DNA of 64,000 bases from Juglans regia. Its lineage: Eukaryota; Streptophyta; Magnoliopsida; Fagales; Juglandaceae. A program made the position numbers and the translations under genes. The DNA lies in NCBI RefSeq assembly GCF_001411555.2, contig NC_049902.1, positions 11,475,888-11,539,887 of the forward strand, written 5' to 3'. Shown piece after piece: positions 55,290 to 64,000 of the stretch (its first letter is position 1; every line of letters begins with the position of its first letter). The notes below the pieces were generated by a model. The model saw only the letters and a program-made list of their open reading frames with translations, was not told the DNA's origin and did not search any database.

Positions 55290-56888
55290 AGAGTTGTAAT
55301 TGAGTCAAGTCGAGCCGAGCCAGTCTTTGAATTGTTGAGCTCGGCTAGTTCAAAAAACTCGAGCTTGAGTTCAAGACTTTTATCTAATCGTTGTTGAAGC
55401 TCGACTCAGTGAGCTGAGTTCCTAGCTTGAGCTTAAGCTGAGCTTGACCCAGAAATGAGCTCGAGCCGACTCGGCTTAGCTCGAGTTGTTTATTTTTTTA
55501 ATAAAATTTAATAATTATGAAATTAAACAATCTGCAAAAAGATTCTAAATTTAATGAGATTTTTTACAATTAACAAGTAGACCTCCTATTGAGTTAGAGA
55601 ATTGTGAAAATTTATAAATAATTAATATATAACTAGTTGATATTTACCCACTATAATTATATAATTTATGTCTACATAAATTACTAATACGATACACATA
55701 ATATAATAGTATATATCAACACTTCATATATGGTTTCTACATTCTAGCATATGAAATTATTAAATCCTACCAACTAACAAAATTATAAAATAGTTACCAT
55801 AATTTGTTAACTTAAGTACTTAACTAAATAACATATAGCTATGAAGCATATTCAATATGTAGGCATAAGTGACTAGGCATAATAATTAGGTTACAGACTA
55901 TATATTTAATCATAAAAGGTTCTATACTTATATTATTTACTAATGTATACACACACACATATATATATATATATACATTTTAATAGGTGTGTAAGCAGTT
56001 CGATTTGGTCTGGTTTTGGACATTTTTAAGAATCGAGCCGATATATATCAGTTTTGAAAATTTAAGAACCGATACCGGACCGATTCACTATTAAAACTAG
56101 AACTTCCAATCTTTTTCATTTTGGGTCCAGTTCGGTTTTACGGATAAACAAAATTATACTCCAACAAAAATTTAGCATGTGATTGACCCATATCCTTTAT
56201 TTTATGTTATATTAATATTATATTAATTTTATGTTATAAAATTAAAATTTATATATTATATCAAAATTTAAATGTTATATTAAAAATTATTAGATTAATT
56301 TATGTTATTTTATAATCAAATATTATATTAAGATTTTTTAGATTAATTTTAGATTATAATATTAATAGACATGAATAATAAGATTTTAAAATTTCATGTT
56401 ATATTAATTAGCAATTTAGCATATAATATATATAATTGTATATAATATAAGAATCATACAAAATTTATTTTATATATAATTTACAAAATTAAAATAATAT
56501 ATATGTACCGGTCTGGTTTGAATTGAACCGGTGTTCTAAAAACCAAAATAGGAACCAGATTGATTTTCAACCGGTTTTTCTAAATAGAAACCGGTACTGG
56601 ATCATACTAGTTCAGAACTAGACTCAACCGATTTGGTTTTGGTGGGTTCGGTTTGGTTCATCGATTTGTTGATTTTTTTTTACAACCAGCCTATATATTT
56701 ATTGATGTAGAACGAGTTTTAATTGAATTGAACTAACGAATCGAGTGTGCCTTAACGAGCCTTAGTCAAGTCTAGTATATGTCATTCACTAATCCAGTAG
56801 ACATCTACTTTCACAGGCGAGTTTCTTTTTCTCATGAGTCGAGTTCAAGTGGCCGGGCTATCAAACAGACTTATTCATTTACCGTCCT
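55290..56888. mobile_element. Second hAT-like element with GAGCTCGAG subterminal repeats, carrying a nested insertion
   Basis: It begins AGAGTTGTAATTGAGTCAAG and ends TTATTCATTTACCGTCCT, matching 33915-34740 in order: GAGCCGAGCCAGTCTTTGAA, GAGCTCGAG-type words, the AT-rich middle with TTAATATATAACTAGTTGAT, and right arm GAGTTTCTTTTTCTCATGAG then CGGGCTATC. It is older or more diverged than the first copy. Removing 55985-56692 restores the shared order. Confidence 0.7.
55985..56692. mobile_element. Nested hAT-like element with ACCGGTTCGGTTT subterminal repeats
   Basis: The ends AGGTGTGTAAGCAGTTCG and TTTACAACCAGCCT are inverted over about 10 bases. The edges are packed with GGTTTTG, AACCGG and CGGTTTGG words (TGGTCTGGTTTTGG at left, GTGGGTTCGGTTTGGTTC at right). 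The AT-rich core has ATTATATTAATTTTATGTTA-like repeats and no ORF. Confidence 0.6.
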
Positions 56889-57265
56889 AGTACTCTTGGA
56901 GTTTGGTACTTAGGCAATCACTTTCCTTTTGTACTACCCCGTGTCTGTAGTATGTAGTGCATATATGGTTGTATCAGCATGAACATATTTTAAAAGCTGA
57001 GTCAAGTCAACCCCCATGCATGTTCCAATAGTCATGCATCTTCCTGGAATCCAGCTACATGAGCTGCTCTTCCTCCGCATGCATCGGCTCCTTCAGCGCC
57101 TAGACAGGTAGAAAATAAAACCGAAACTCTGAACGCAGTCATAGATCATTGAGGCTCCCAGCTACAAGTGGTCATCTGGGACCAATTCCTGAACCTCGAC
57201 GTACAAATGACAAGCATTGATTGAGGCTCCCTTATACAATTAGTCTTAGTAGTACGTAATTAACG

Positions 57266-57432
57266 GAATAATACTAGATATAGTCATGGATTGTATAAGT
57301 ACCGTGCATCCATTTTAAAAAAGAATGAGATCTACTATTAAAAATTTATTTTTTTTCATATAGAGTCTCATATTTACTCAATTTTCAAAATAAATACGCG
57401 GTGCTTACGTACTCACTGCAAATATAATACTG
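57266..57432. mobile_element. MITE-like element
   Basis: Left GGAATAATACTAGATATAGT and right CACTGCAAATATAATACT are loosely inverted. Inner ATGAGATCTACTATTAAAAA resembles the AAGATCCACATGA region of the 41.4 kb copy. Confidence 0.5.
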
Positions 57433-57844
57433 GTTCCTTGTTAATATAACCACTTCGGTAACATATATGCATGTCTCGATCTCAAGCTCATTATTGAGCA
57501 ATCATCCTAATTTATCAATTTTGACAATCGCCTCTAAGCTAAGAGGAAAAATAAAAACAAAAGAAAATTGTAACATACATCTCCCCAGTTAAAAAGTAAA
57601 CAAAAAATATAGCCTTCACTGAAAAGTTAAAAATTCAACAAATAAAATAAATAAAAAATGAAAATCATATATTTATTTTTCTTTTGGTTTACTTTTTTCT
57701 TCTTTTTAATTTAATATTGTTATAATATTATCATTTTAAAAATTGTTATGGGTAATTTAGATTTTAGGTAGGCAGTTTAGGAAGCGATTGGCAAAATTAA
57801 TAGCTTAGAAGTTGATTATAAATGGTAAAATAGTTTTGAGGGAT

Positions 57845-58059
57845 TCCTTGTTTGTTTTCACAGATGAGATGAGATGAGTTGAGTTGAAATTAAAGTTAAA
57901 AGTTGAATAAAATATTGTTATAATATATTTTTTTTAATATTATTTTTGTTTTGAGATTTGAAAAAGTTAAATTATTTATTTTATTTTGTGTGAGAATTTG
58001 AGAAAGTTGTAATGAAAAGATGAGATAAGTTGAAAAGAGTTGTGAAAACAAATGAGGCA
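57845..58059. mobile_element. Tourist-like MITE
   Basis: Left CCTTGTTTGTTTTCACAGAT and right GTTGTGAAAACAAATGAGGC are inverted. The core is the usual AATAAAATATTGTTATAATA and TTGAAAAAGTTAAATTATTT. It is very similar to the patellin intron 1 copy. Confidence 0.75.
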
Positions 58060-58114
58060 TAACAAAGATAAAAATAGTGAAAATGATAATTTAAGTGGGG
58101 CTAATAATGGGGCA

Positions 58115-58315
58115 CGGGGGTCCCAGTCCTGAACCCGTCGACTGTCGGTGGACTACTCGAGCTGCTCCCGCGGCGAGAGCAGGTCACCGCGTGCCGGCCA
58201 GGGGACGGCGGTCTTTCCTGGGCATCGAATAGTCGACTTAGAACTGGTACGGACAAGGGGAATCCGACTGTTTAATTAAAACAAAGCATTGCGATGGTCC
58301 CTGCGGATGCTCACG

Positions 58316-58348
<33 letters not shown>
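58115..58348 (+). rRNA. Stray fragment of 25S rRNA gene (not a functional rRNA)
   Basis: GAACCCGTCGACTGTCGGTG, TACTCGAGCTGCTCCCGCGG, GAACTGGTACGGACAAGGGG, then GTTTAATTAAAACAAAGCAT and GCGATGGTCCCTGCGGATGC and CACGCAATGTGATTTCTGCC are highly conserved 25S sequence in the native order and strand. The identity ends at GAATGTCA. A central part is shortened and has substitutions. Only about 235 bp is present, so it is a dispersed rDNA relic or a piece carried by a mobile element. Confidence 0.88.
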
Positions 58349-58372
58349 CTTCCTTTTGTGCTTCAAAGTAGG

Positions 58373-58590
58373 GTTGAGCAAAAATCCAAAAATCGGACTT
58401 CTAATCTGGCTCCGTTCCGACTCCGACAAAATGGAGTCGGAGTTGGATTTCTTTTCTAATTTTCAGTCGAAGTTGGAGGTGTCGCTGGACCGACTTTGAC
58501 TCCAACTTTGTACTCAGACTCCCTTTGCCCTCCGACTCTAACTCTAAATCCGACTCCGACTCCGACTCTTAATTTGACTCTGATATTGTA
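58373..58590. mobile_element. Element end with GACTCCGACTCC subterminal repeats
   Basis: It starts TAGGGTTGAGCAAAAATCC. It is packed with CCGACTCCGAC, GGAGTCGGAGT and ACTCCAACT words in both orientations. It resembles the edge structure of the hAT-like elements here but with a different word. No matching far end was identified. Confidence 0.45.
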
Positions 58591-59274
58591 CATATTAGGG
58601 GTGGGCCCTGCCCCAGCCCCGTGAGGTGGGGCGGATCACCCAGTCCGACAAATGCGGGGGGCGGGGCCACCCGCTCGCATCTGGGCCAACCTCCGGGGGC
58701 GGGGGCGGCATTGGGGTGACCCCTGCCCCTACCTCGCCCCGCCCCACCTCACCTCGCCTGTATTTATATATATATTTATATATATATATATATTAAAAAA
58801 AAAAAAACCCAGGCATGAAACGACTAGGTTTAAAAATATCAAAACCAACCCTCCCCCTGGCCCCCCTTCTCTCGATTCCCGAACTTTCTTCATTCTCACT
58901 TCTCCCTCGCTCTCAGTCTCTCTCTCTCTGAGTTCTCGCACCCCGTCCCTCTCTCTGCATCGTTGTCCCCATCCCCGTCCCCATCCCCATCACCGTCGCC
59001 GTCGCACGACTCGCACCGAAGGTCTAAAGGTAAGAAACCCTAAATTCAAAATTTAATTTTTTTGTGATTTATATATTTAATGGAGATTGGAGGAAGGATG
59101 AGATTTATCGGAGATGGAGGATAAGATTTTGTGAATTGTGTGTTGTAGAGCTTAGATTGTGCATGTGATTTGAACTTTGAATGACTCTCGTCCGTTTGTT
59201 TTTGTTTGCATTATGTAATGTGTGTGAATCATTGAATCATGATATTATTTGTGTCTAATTAATTCGGATTGGAA

Positions 59275-59358
59275 CCCTAAATTAATTTAGGGCTCCAATC
59301 CAAAACCCTAAATTAATTTAGGGATTTCAAAGATTGAAACCCCTAAATTAATTTAGGG
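59275..59358. repeat. Three copies of an 18-bp palindrome
   Basis: CCCTAAATTAATTTAGGG occurs at 59275-59292, 59306-59323 and 59341-59358. The first is part of a 36-bp near-perfect palindrome (GGATTGGAA...CTCCAATCC) and the third extends into GAAAC/GTTTC arms. Each is two plant telomere-type CCCTAAA units head to head. Confidence 0.95.
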
Positions 59359-59445
59359 TTTCGAAATATCCTAAATTTACAATCTCTTATAAATATTTAT
59401 ATTTACAATATTCAGTAACGAAATTTACAATATTTACAATATTTT

Positions 59446-59490
59446 ATGCAGTACCTTAATTTACAATATTTATAAATTAAGGTACTGCAT
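59446..59490. repeat. Perfect 18-bp inverted repeat (hairpin)
   Basis: The arms ATGCAGTACCTTAATTTA (59446-59463) and TAAATTAAGGTACTGCAT (59473-59490) are exact reverse complements separated by 9 bases. Confidence 0.95.
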
Positions 59491-59754
59491 GAACAAAAAG
59501 CCAATAAACATAAATTAATGAAAGTCCAACTTATTAGTTATAAATATTGTAACAAAATCATCATCCATTAATTAATCTTTAGAAGAGATTAAGTTATAAT
59601 TAATTAAGATGAAATATACATATGAATGTGAAGTAATACTTTTTTTATTATACTTTTTTTTATATTCATTATATTGTTGCTATGCTTATATTCTTTCAAG
59701 TTTAAGAAACTATATTGTTAATATACTTTACTACATATATAACAAATACCAACA

Positions 59755-59757
<3 letters not shown>

Positions 59758-59800
<43 letters not shown>
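59758..59800. repeat. (TA)n(CA)n compound microsatellite
   Basis: A TA run of about 16 units followed by five CA units, inside the hAT element. Confidence 0.9.
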
Positions 59801-59801
<1 letters not shown>

Positions 59802-60119
59802 CTGAAGGATGAAGTATTGTAATCGATGAGTAGCTAGAAACCTAGAAATCATGCATAAAATCTATTTTTTTTAAAAAAAAAAAAAAAGAAAGAAAACAAA
59901 TTAAAAAATGTATATAATATATCCATGAAGGAAAAATAAAAATAACCAAAGTACTCAATATATATATATATATATATTTTTATCGTGTTTTCGTAGTAGT
60001 TATGATCCATTCAATCATGAAATTTTTATTTTTTTTATCGTGTCCGAAATTAAAGATCATCCGGATGTTAATTGTTTGGCATGTTGCTATGTTTTCTATA
60101 ATTTCAGATTTCTTGTTTG

Positions 60120-60916
60120 CTTGAGCTCATGGATATGCCAGCAGATTCTAGTGCGAGCTTTCATTTCGCCAAGGGCACCCCTACCTCTACACCTACACCT
60201 ACCCCTCCTACTCATACCCCTACCCTTAGCCCTACTGCACCTTGCCCCGCCCCCAAGCCCAACAAAAAACCTGTTTCAATAGTTTAGACTCATTTTACCA
60301 AACTAGAGGGTGGTGACCCAAGTAACCCCTAAGCCAAGTGTAACCATTGTGGAAAAATTTATGGATGTCACTACAGGAAACATGACACCTCAAAATTAAA
60401 TGTGCACTTAGGATAGCAATATAAAAAAAGTCCAATATTAAGATCATTATAAGAAAAAAGTCAATTTAGGCTAGAAATTGGACTTCAAAAAATGGCAGAT
60501 AGGACTAGTGGGGGTGCAACTTTGAGGGGGCATATTAAGTATGATCCCAATGAGTATAGAAGATACCTAACTCGTATGATCATCATGAACGGGCTACCTT
60601 TTAAACTTGTTGATGGGAAAGGGTTCCAAGCATATTCTCGATACTTGGAACCAAGGCTTAATATTCATTCTCGTCATACAGTGGCAAAGGATGTAAAAAA
60701 AATTTTACATTGAAAAGGAGAAGTTGAGGGGTCAATTGGCGGATCAATTTGTTTGTCTTACCACTGACACTTGGACGTCGGTCTAAAATTTTAATTATAT
60801 GTTTTTGACTGTGCATTTTATTGATTGTCATTGGATATTGCAAAAGAAAATTATAAAATTTTGCAAAATCACCGATCATAAGGGTGAGACAATTGGGAAT
60901 GCCTTAGAGGCCGCAA
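60120..60916 (+). pseudogene. hAT transposase N-terminal part (BED finger), broken
   Basis: A Pro/Thr-rich stretch (RAPLPLHLHLPLL-type in one frame, repeated PTPT in another) precedes a BED-type zinc finger: HFTKLEGGDPSNP, a stop, then AKCNHCGKIYGCHYRKHDTS and LNVHL. Next come MADRTSGGATLRGHIKYDPN, MIIMNGLPFKLVDGKGFQAY, LRGQLADQFVCLTTDTWTSV and KITDHKGETIGNALEAAM, the order of plant hAT transposases of the RICESLEEPER class. Several in-frame stops and frameshifts show that it was inactive even apart from the LTR insertion. Confidence 0.85.
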
Positions 60917-63064
60917 TGTAACACCCCGTATTTTAGTGTATTTTTACTAAAGGATTATTTTTATTTATTCAAAAATTTATTCTCTTGTTTTAAAAATTGG
61001 TTGGATTTTTTTAATGAGTTTATTTTTATGATTTTAATTTGGTGAAAATTATTTTTATGTGATTTCTTAATATTTATTTATTGTTATTCATTTAAATTGC
61101 TTTTCATATTTAATTAATTACTGTGAGATTTAATTATTTCAAATTTCACTTTACCATTACGTTTAAATTATTTTATTTAACTTGTAGTTTTAAAATCGTT
61201 TCCGTTGGATCATTTTTGTGACCCAAGTTATGAGGATTAGATCTCATTTCTTTTCCATCTATTTTTCTTTTCTCATTTTCTTTTCTCTTTCTTTTCTTTT
61301 CTCCTTATTTTCTCCTTCGGCTCTCTCTCCTGCGCGAACTGCTTCTCCCTCTCTCCCGTGCATTTCGTCGCTCACCCAGCCCATCGCCGCCGCGCCGCCG
61401 TGACCGTCACCGCCCACCACCACAGCTTCCCCTCCTGTCGGTCGTCATTCCCCATCAATCTCAGCCCCTAACTCGCCGGCCTTCTCCTCCACACACGGCT
61501 TGAAGCCGCAGCGTTCTTTGTGCTCGCGTGCCGCCGTCGTGCCACCTCCGGCCACCATCTTCACACCACTTTATCCTCGACCTCTTAGCAACCCACTAGA
61601 CCCAACCCCACCTCGGATCCGTCACCGGTGAAGCAATTTCATCAACATTTCCGATTTGGGTATTTTGGTCTTCTACTGCCGCCCACGCCGCCACCCACAG
61701 CCAACCACCACCACCACTAGCGTCACCGACCTCCCTAGGACCTATCCTATCAATTTCGGGTCTTCGTTTGCACCCATTCAAAAGTGGGCTTTTGAGACCC
61801 ACGGCCACAGTGTATTTGACATTGTTCTGTTGCTGTGTTGCCGCTTCTTGCACTTCCGTGATCCTCCGGAAATTGCTATATGGCGCTGTAAGTATTTTCC
61901 AAAGAACTCTTTTGATTTAAATGTATTTTTGCACTAACTCATTACATTGTATTAAATTATTGATTGGTTTTGCCGGACTGAGTCCGAGGAGTACGAGGGT
62001 CGGATGGATTAGTGGAGGAAGTTGTTTGTGTGATTGGATTGTGTTGACATTGTTGATTGTTGGATATTGTTATCGTGTTGTGTTCATTGCAATTACACGC
62101 ATGTTCATGTTTGTAACTGAAAACTGAGTTTTCGCATGATTTCATGCATGTTCATGTATTTATTTGAAAATGGGATTTTTATGTGAGAAATGATTTTGAG
62201 TATGTTTGAAATGTTTGGATTGACTAGTTTGAGAAAAAAGGAAAGAGACTGTAGGGATGGTGGTAAGCAGGGATAGTGGTAGAGTCCCGCCTACGGTGCA
62301 CGCAGTAGGAATGGTGGTTGTGTCCCGGCTGTGATTTCCGCCTACGGTGCATGCGGTAGGGATGGTGGTAAGCAGGGATTGTGGTAGAGTCCCGCCGGTG
62401 ATTGCCGCCTACAGTGCTCTGATATGTATTCATTGTGTGGAAAGGAACTATAGGGATGGTGGTAGAGTTCCGCCTGTGATTCCCGCCTACGGTGCACGCG
62501 GTAGGGATGGTGGGTGGTAAGTAGGGATGGTAGTATAGTCCTGCCTATGATTTTTAGCTTAAAATGTTGGATTATATGTTTTGGCTAAAAATGGGATTTT
62601 TAGCGTGTGTTGGAAAAGTACTCGTTTTCGGAAAAAATGAGGTTTTGGGATTTGTTAGTTGGTTGCTTTAATGCGTTTTTATCTCGAGGGTTGTTTGGAT
62701 TATTACTTACCTGCAGTACCGTTTTATGGTATCGCAGATTTTGATATAGATGAGGATGACAAGCCTTAGGCTTTGGCTCCGTTGGAAGAGCGATCTGGGA
62801 TTGCTCTCGTGTATCTAGAATTATTATCCTACTTTTTTTTATGTATTTATCTTTTGTAATATTTTGGGATGACTGTATAACTTTTTAAATGTAAATTATT
62901 TTGGATACTTGTATTTAAATTTCTGGTACTTAGTTGACTTATTATATTATCCGCTGCGACTTTTGTTGTGCACTTTTGCATGTTGCACACACTTGGGCAC
63001 ATTTCGTTGGGATGCGTGACCCGTGTTGTCACGATTCTCTATACGTGGGAGTCGGGGCGTCACA
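60917..63064 (+). mobile_element. 5' LTR of a Gypsy retrotransposon (Del/Tekay-like)
   Basis: It starts TGTAACACCCCGTATTTTAG and ends GTCGGGGCGTCACA, so it has TG...CA ends and the TGTAACACCCC start common in Del/Tekay elements. Length is 2148 bp. Directly after it lies TGGTATCAGAGC, the primer site for initiator tRNA-Met. It inserted inside the hAT transposase reading frame. Within it are a GC- and pyrimidine-rich segment (61300-61700) and a minisatellite (62240-62545). Small ORFs inside are not supported as genes. Confidence 0.88.
62240..62545 (+). repeat. Minisatellite inside the Gypsy LTR
   Basis: A block of GTAGGGATGGTGGTA, AGTCCCGCCTGTGATT and CCGCCTACGGTGCACGCG recurs about four times with deletions and swaps between sub-blocks. 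The unit length varies, so it is a complex rather than a simple tandem array. Confidence 0.85.
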
Positions 63065-63066
63065 GG

Positions 63067-63078
63067 TGGTATCAGAGC
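63067..63078 (+). other. Primer-binding site of the Gypsy element
   Basis: TGGTATCAGAGC, complementary to the 3' end of initiator tRNA-Met, two bases after the LTR end. Confidence 0.9.
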
Positions 63079-63319
63079 AGTTCGACTCTGGGTAAAACCA
63101 CATGTCCTGTAGGTGCAGTACCAGAAAGTTTTAAAGTTGTGATTTGAAATTATTTTGTTTGTAGTATGTTATTTTAATGGTTTTAATTTATTGTATGTTT
63201 TTATATTTTGTTGGTTTTATTTTATTTTATTTCAAGTTATCTTCTTGTATTTTAAATCTATTTTACTATAATTATATTTTAGTTTGTTTTAAGTTGAAAG
63301 TGGGGTTAAGGGTTACGCT

Positions 63320-64000
63320 ATGGCAGGAAAAATGGTGAGACCAAGAAGGTAAGCTGATGTGCCCGAGGATGAACTACCCAAGGGTGATGGAAATTATGCC
63401 ATGGCGAGGGCGTTGAATAGGATGACGGAGTTCCTCCAACAAAATTTCCAACCGCCGCAAGGAGATCCAAATAGAGCGGTTCAAGTTGGGTGTACCTATG
63501 AGCGCTTCCTAGCTCATAGGACTCCTGCCTTTACTGGGGAGGAGGAACCACTGCGAGCTAGGAGGTGGATTCAAGATCTGGAAAGAACATTTGAAGTTTG
63601 TGGGTGCATTGAGGCCCAGATGGTATTATATGGAAGCTATATGCTGCAAGGTGAAGCGACAATCTGGTGGGAGACCAAGTGGCCACTCCTAGAAATGGAG
63701 TTGGGATCCTTTGCTGCTGTGTCTTGGCAGCGTTTTAAGAAAGAATTTGATGACCGCTTCTTCCCTGTTTTTGTGAGACGGCAGATGGCACGAGAATTCA
63801 ATAACTTGATCCAAGGGGATATGACTGTCGAGCAGTATGCTCGAAAATTTATGGAGCTTGGGCGATTTGCGACTCATTTGATAGCCACTGAAGAGTTGCG
63901 GGTTGAACGTTTCCAAGAAGGTTTACGCCCTCAGATCCGCAGGCAGGTCGCGTGCCTGGAAATCCAGAACTTTCAGAGGTTGGTCGAGGTGGCCTCTATT
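63320..64000 (+). CDS. Gypsy gag, 5' part, runs off the window
   Basis: From ATG at 63320 the frame reads ten codons and then meets TAA at 63350-63352. From 63353 it is open to the window end (about 216 codons), with an in-frame ATG at 63401. It contains the retrotransposon gag domain: FTGEEEPLRARRWIQDLERT, GSYMLQGEATIWWETKWPLL, WQRFKKEFDDRFFPVFVRRQ, MTVEQYARKFMELGRFATHL, ERFQEGLRPQIRRQV. Gag packages element RNA. The early stop either marks a damaged copy or means that translation starts at 63401. Apart from that stop the frame is clean, so the insertion is probably fairly young. Confidence 0.9.

Larger units (their letters stand above)
58596..60916 (+). mobile_element. hAT transposon, 5' part, interrupted by a Gypsy element
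   Basis: The left edge, AGGGGTGGGCCCTGCCCCAG, is filled with GGGGCGGGG and CCCCGCCCC words to about 58755. A leader with a possible donor (CTAAAGG|TAAGAAAC, near 59030) follows, then an AT-rich region with three palindromes and a hairpin. Transposase sequence starts near 60120 and stops abruptly at 60916, where a Gypsy LTR begins. The rest of the hAT element must lie beyond this window if it survives. Confidence 0.75.

Noticed and set aside
60040..60282. 80-codon ORF as an independent gene
   Set aside because: It overlaps the Pro/Thr-rich leader of the broken hAT transposase in a shifted frame.
61218..62145. Several 60-93 codon ORFs
   Set aside because: They lie inside the Gypsy LTR, overlap on both strands, and match no known domain.

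Overview
This window is nuclear DNA of a woody eudicot, most likely a member of the Fagales of the walnut/hickory type. The evidence is intron-rich genes with GT-AG splice sites, an AT-rich intergenic background, plant-specific protein families and plant transposons. The family-level placement is an inference from overall repeat style and is not proven. Gene density is low: three well-supported protein-coding genes and one tRNA gene lie in a heavily nested transposon landscape.

Layout. (1) 0.2-12.3 kb, minus strand: a PB1-domain Raf-like protein kinase (MAPKKK group B4 type) with eight coding exons, an upstream non-coding exon and a TATA box. (2) 12.3-23 kb: intergenic. It holds MITEs, an unrecognised spliced ORF fragment at 14.6 kb, a dead hAT transposase, a 3.1 kb solo LTR with a perfect 5-bp target duplication, and a Copia 3' remnant. 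A tRNA-Arg(CCG) gene sits at 22.99 kb. (3) 24.3-38.2 kb, minus strand: a six-exon gene for a plastid-targeted YtqB/MnmM-type SAM methyltransferase (274 aa). Its CDS is only 825 nt but spans 14 kb, because its introns hold a LINE, a decayed Copia element, a hAT-like element and MITEs. (4) 38.5-45 kb: a Mutator-like element with long inverted repeats, a LINE split by a MITE, and several Tourist-like MITEs. (5) 45.3-48.5 kb, minus strand: a patellin (SEC14 + GOLD) gene of 619 aa. (6) 48.6-64 kb: no host genes. It holds an AT-rich minisatellite, a 1.1 kb poly(A) retroposon with a 14-bp target duplication, nested hAT-like elements, a stray 25S rDNA piece, and a hAT transposon broken by a Gypsy element that runs off the window.

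The three genes share no evident pathway: stress/ABA-type kinase signalling, organellar tRNA/rRNA methylation, and phosphoinositide-linked membrane traffic. I found no clustered or operon-like system and no CRISPR. The more unusual content is in the mobile DNA: several unrelated hAT-like elements whose ends are built from different short oligonucleotide repeats, a Tourist-like MITE family present in introns of two of the three genes and beside exons, a palindrome cluster built on a telomere-like unit inside a hAT element, and several insertions whose target duplications can be read directly. All exon boundaries were placed by eye from GT-AG sites and reading frame.
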